Shown: piece after piece, positions 63,053-64,000 of the stretch
Layout of the letters: every line of letters starts with the position of its first letter
How positions within the stretch are numbered: position 1 is the first letter of the stretch
Origin: Ga0077527 sp945862135
GTDB lineage: Bacteria; Pseudomonadota; Gammaproteobacteria; Burkholderiales; SG8-41
Direction of reading: 5' to 3'
Assembly: GCA_964203275.1 (NCBI GenBank)
Contig: CAXNMF010000009.1
Coordinates: 61,760 to 125,759, forward strand
DNA length: 64,000 nt
Made by a program: the position numbers and the translations under genes
The notes under the pieces: model-generated
The model's input: the letters and a program-made list of their open reading frames with translations, nothing else
The model's database searches: none
What the model was told of the DNA's origin: nothing

Positions 63053-63888
63053 TCAGCGGTACTGCTTCGCGCTGTACTTGCGGTACTTCGGCAACAGGCG
63101 CTGCGGCTGGCGGAAAGCATCGCGGCGGAACGGGTCGCCCAGCTCTTGCGTCAGCATCATGTTGATTACGGTCGGCTTGTTGGAACGCACCGCAGCACGC
63201 AAGGCGTCGCCGACCTCATCAACATGTTCCACCGTCAGCCCCTGCGCGCCCATGGATTCCGCAACATCGGCGAAATTCGGGTTCTGCAGATTGGTACCGA
63301 GGAAACGGTTCTCGAAATAATCGACCTGGTTTTTCTTTTCCGCGCCCCACTGGCCGTTGTTGAAGACCACGGCAATCGCCGGGATTTTTTCGCGCACGCA
63401 GGTCATCACCTCATTCAGGCTCATGCCCCAGGCGCCGTCGCCGACATAGGCAATCGCCGGACGGTCCGGACGGCCGACCTTGGCACCCATCACCGCCGGG
63501 AAGGCGTAACCGCAATTGCCGAAGCTCATCGCAGCAAGGAAGGACGGCGCCTGCTCGAAATGCAGATAGCTGTTCGATACCGAGCAGACATTGCCGATGT
63601 CAGTGGAGACCATGGCGTTTTTAGGCATCGCCCGCGCCAGCGCAGCCAGCGCCTGGCGAGGTCCGATGCGGGTCTTGGTATTCGGCGACGGCCATTTTTC
63701 AAGCTCCTCGGTCCAGGCTTTTTTCTCTTTCTGCACTTCCGCCAGCCGTGCCTTGTTCGGCGTCATTTTGGCAATGGCCTTGATGCGCTCGAGCAGCGCA
63801 ACGGCCGCGTGTTTGGCGTCACCACAGATACCCACCGTGGTTTTCTTGACCAGACCCAGCATGCGCGAATCGGCATCGATCTGGAGCT
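63053..63888 (-). CDS. xsc: Sulfoacetaldehyde acetyltransferase, C-terminal half (partial)
   Basis: Xsc converts sulfoacetaldehyde and phosphate to acetyl phosphate and sulfite, using thiamine diphosphate. About 278 C-terminal residues are present of a ~590-residue enzyme. ThDP-binding GDGAWGMSLNEV, with the NNGQWG segment typical of this family, MGAKVGRPDRPAIAYV, and the C-terminal TQELGDPFRRDAFRQPQRLLPKYRKY match Xsc; acetolactate synthases lack this ending. A stop appears in frame just past 63888, where the sequence turns to junk, so the break is from the contig end. It implies use of taurine or other organosulfonates. Confidence 0.88.
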
Positions 63889-64000
63889 AAGCCCCCCCCC
63901 CCCCCCTGTCTACCCCCAACAGAAGCAAAGGAAAAGAAAGAGAAAAAGAGAGTTGAGAGAGTCATCCATAGGCGGAAGAAGCGAACGCGCTATGCTAAGA
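63889..64000. other. Low-quality contig end
   Basis: A run of about 16 C bases is followed by A/G-rich sequence with repeats of GAAAGAGA type. It does not continue the xsc frame and does not resemble the rest of the contig. Most likely the bad end of a read or vector remnant. Confidence 0.7.

Noticed and set aside
63889..64000. Poly-C and purine-rich tail as a repeat or regulatory element
   Set aside because: It breaks the xsc frame abruptly and has read-end features.
1..64000. CRISPR arrays, insertion sequences, prophage, attachment sites
   Set aside because: No regular repeat-spacer pattern, transposase or phage protein was seen on either strand.

Overview
The window looks like a chromosomal contig of a betaproteobacterium (high GC, housekeeping type). 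The clues are the gene orders nadD-rsfS-rlmH-maf-rng, pilU/pilT next to yggS-proC-yggT, hemC-hemD-hemX-hemY beside algZ/algR and argH, aroQ-accB-accC-prmA, a class I PHA synthase, a complete System I cytochrome c maturation operon (ccmA to ccmI), and an AceE-type pyruvate dehydrogenase. No phage, IS element, CRISPR array or plasmid function was seen; one tRNA (Arg, anticodon CCG) is present.

Layout: 1-2.3 kb, end of an ABC-2 permease, a HemJ/CopD-like membrane protein, an exported HIRAN protein and an RlmL-like methyltransferase. 2.3-5.4 kb, a TauE/SafE exporter and the pilus retraction ATPases pilU and pilT. 5.5-8 kb, yggS-proC-yggT-DUF167. 8-13.1 kb (minus), nadD-rsfS-rlmH-maf-rng plus a phospholipase D protein. 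13.2-17.2 kb, aceE-aceF. 17.4-24.5 kb, acyl-CoA metabolism: an enoyl-CoA hydratase, phaC, a MerR regulator with recognisable operators, a DsbA-fold isomerase, a macro-domain protein, methylglutaconyl-CoA hydratase and HMG-CoA lyase (leucine breakdown). 24.5-34.9 kb (minus), a PYROXD2-like oxidoreductase, a GDSL esterase, an MFS carrier and ccmABCDEFGHI. 35-42 kb, tRNA-Arg, a dihaem cytochrome c, apaH, the ornithine-lipid pair olsB-olsA, a glycine-zipper lipoprotein, a PfkB kinase, mscL, gcvH and a DUF3426 protein. 42-49.4 kb, prmA, accC, accB, aroQ, a TlpA-like thioredoxin, dsbD, cutA and an SDR protein. 49.4-56.8 kb, a flavin/2Fe-2S reductase, hemY-hemX-hemD-hemC, a thioredoxin-like protein, algR and algZ. 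56.8-62 kb, argH and an SHP-DHC-cytochrome b561 cluster with its own two-component system. 62-64 kb, a LacI regulator and the C-terminal half of sulfoacetaldehyde acetyltransferase (xsc).

A respiratory theme runs through the window: haem synthesis (hemCDXY, possibly a HemJ-like oxidase), cytochrome c maturation (ccm, dsbD, TlpA/CcmG thioredoxins) and several c-type and b-type cytochromes. A near-consensus FNR/Anr box lies inside the ccm operon.

Data-quality warning: ten minus-strand genes (pilU, pilT, maf, rlmH, aceE, ccmI, the MFS carrier, the esterase, the PYROXD2-like gene and accC) are interrupted by about 28 single-base insertions. Removing them restores full-length proteins, so these are most likely sequence errors. 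The last ~113 bases (poly-C followed by a purine-rich stretch) look like low-quality read end.
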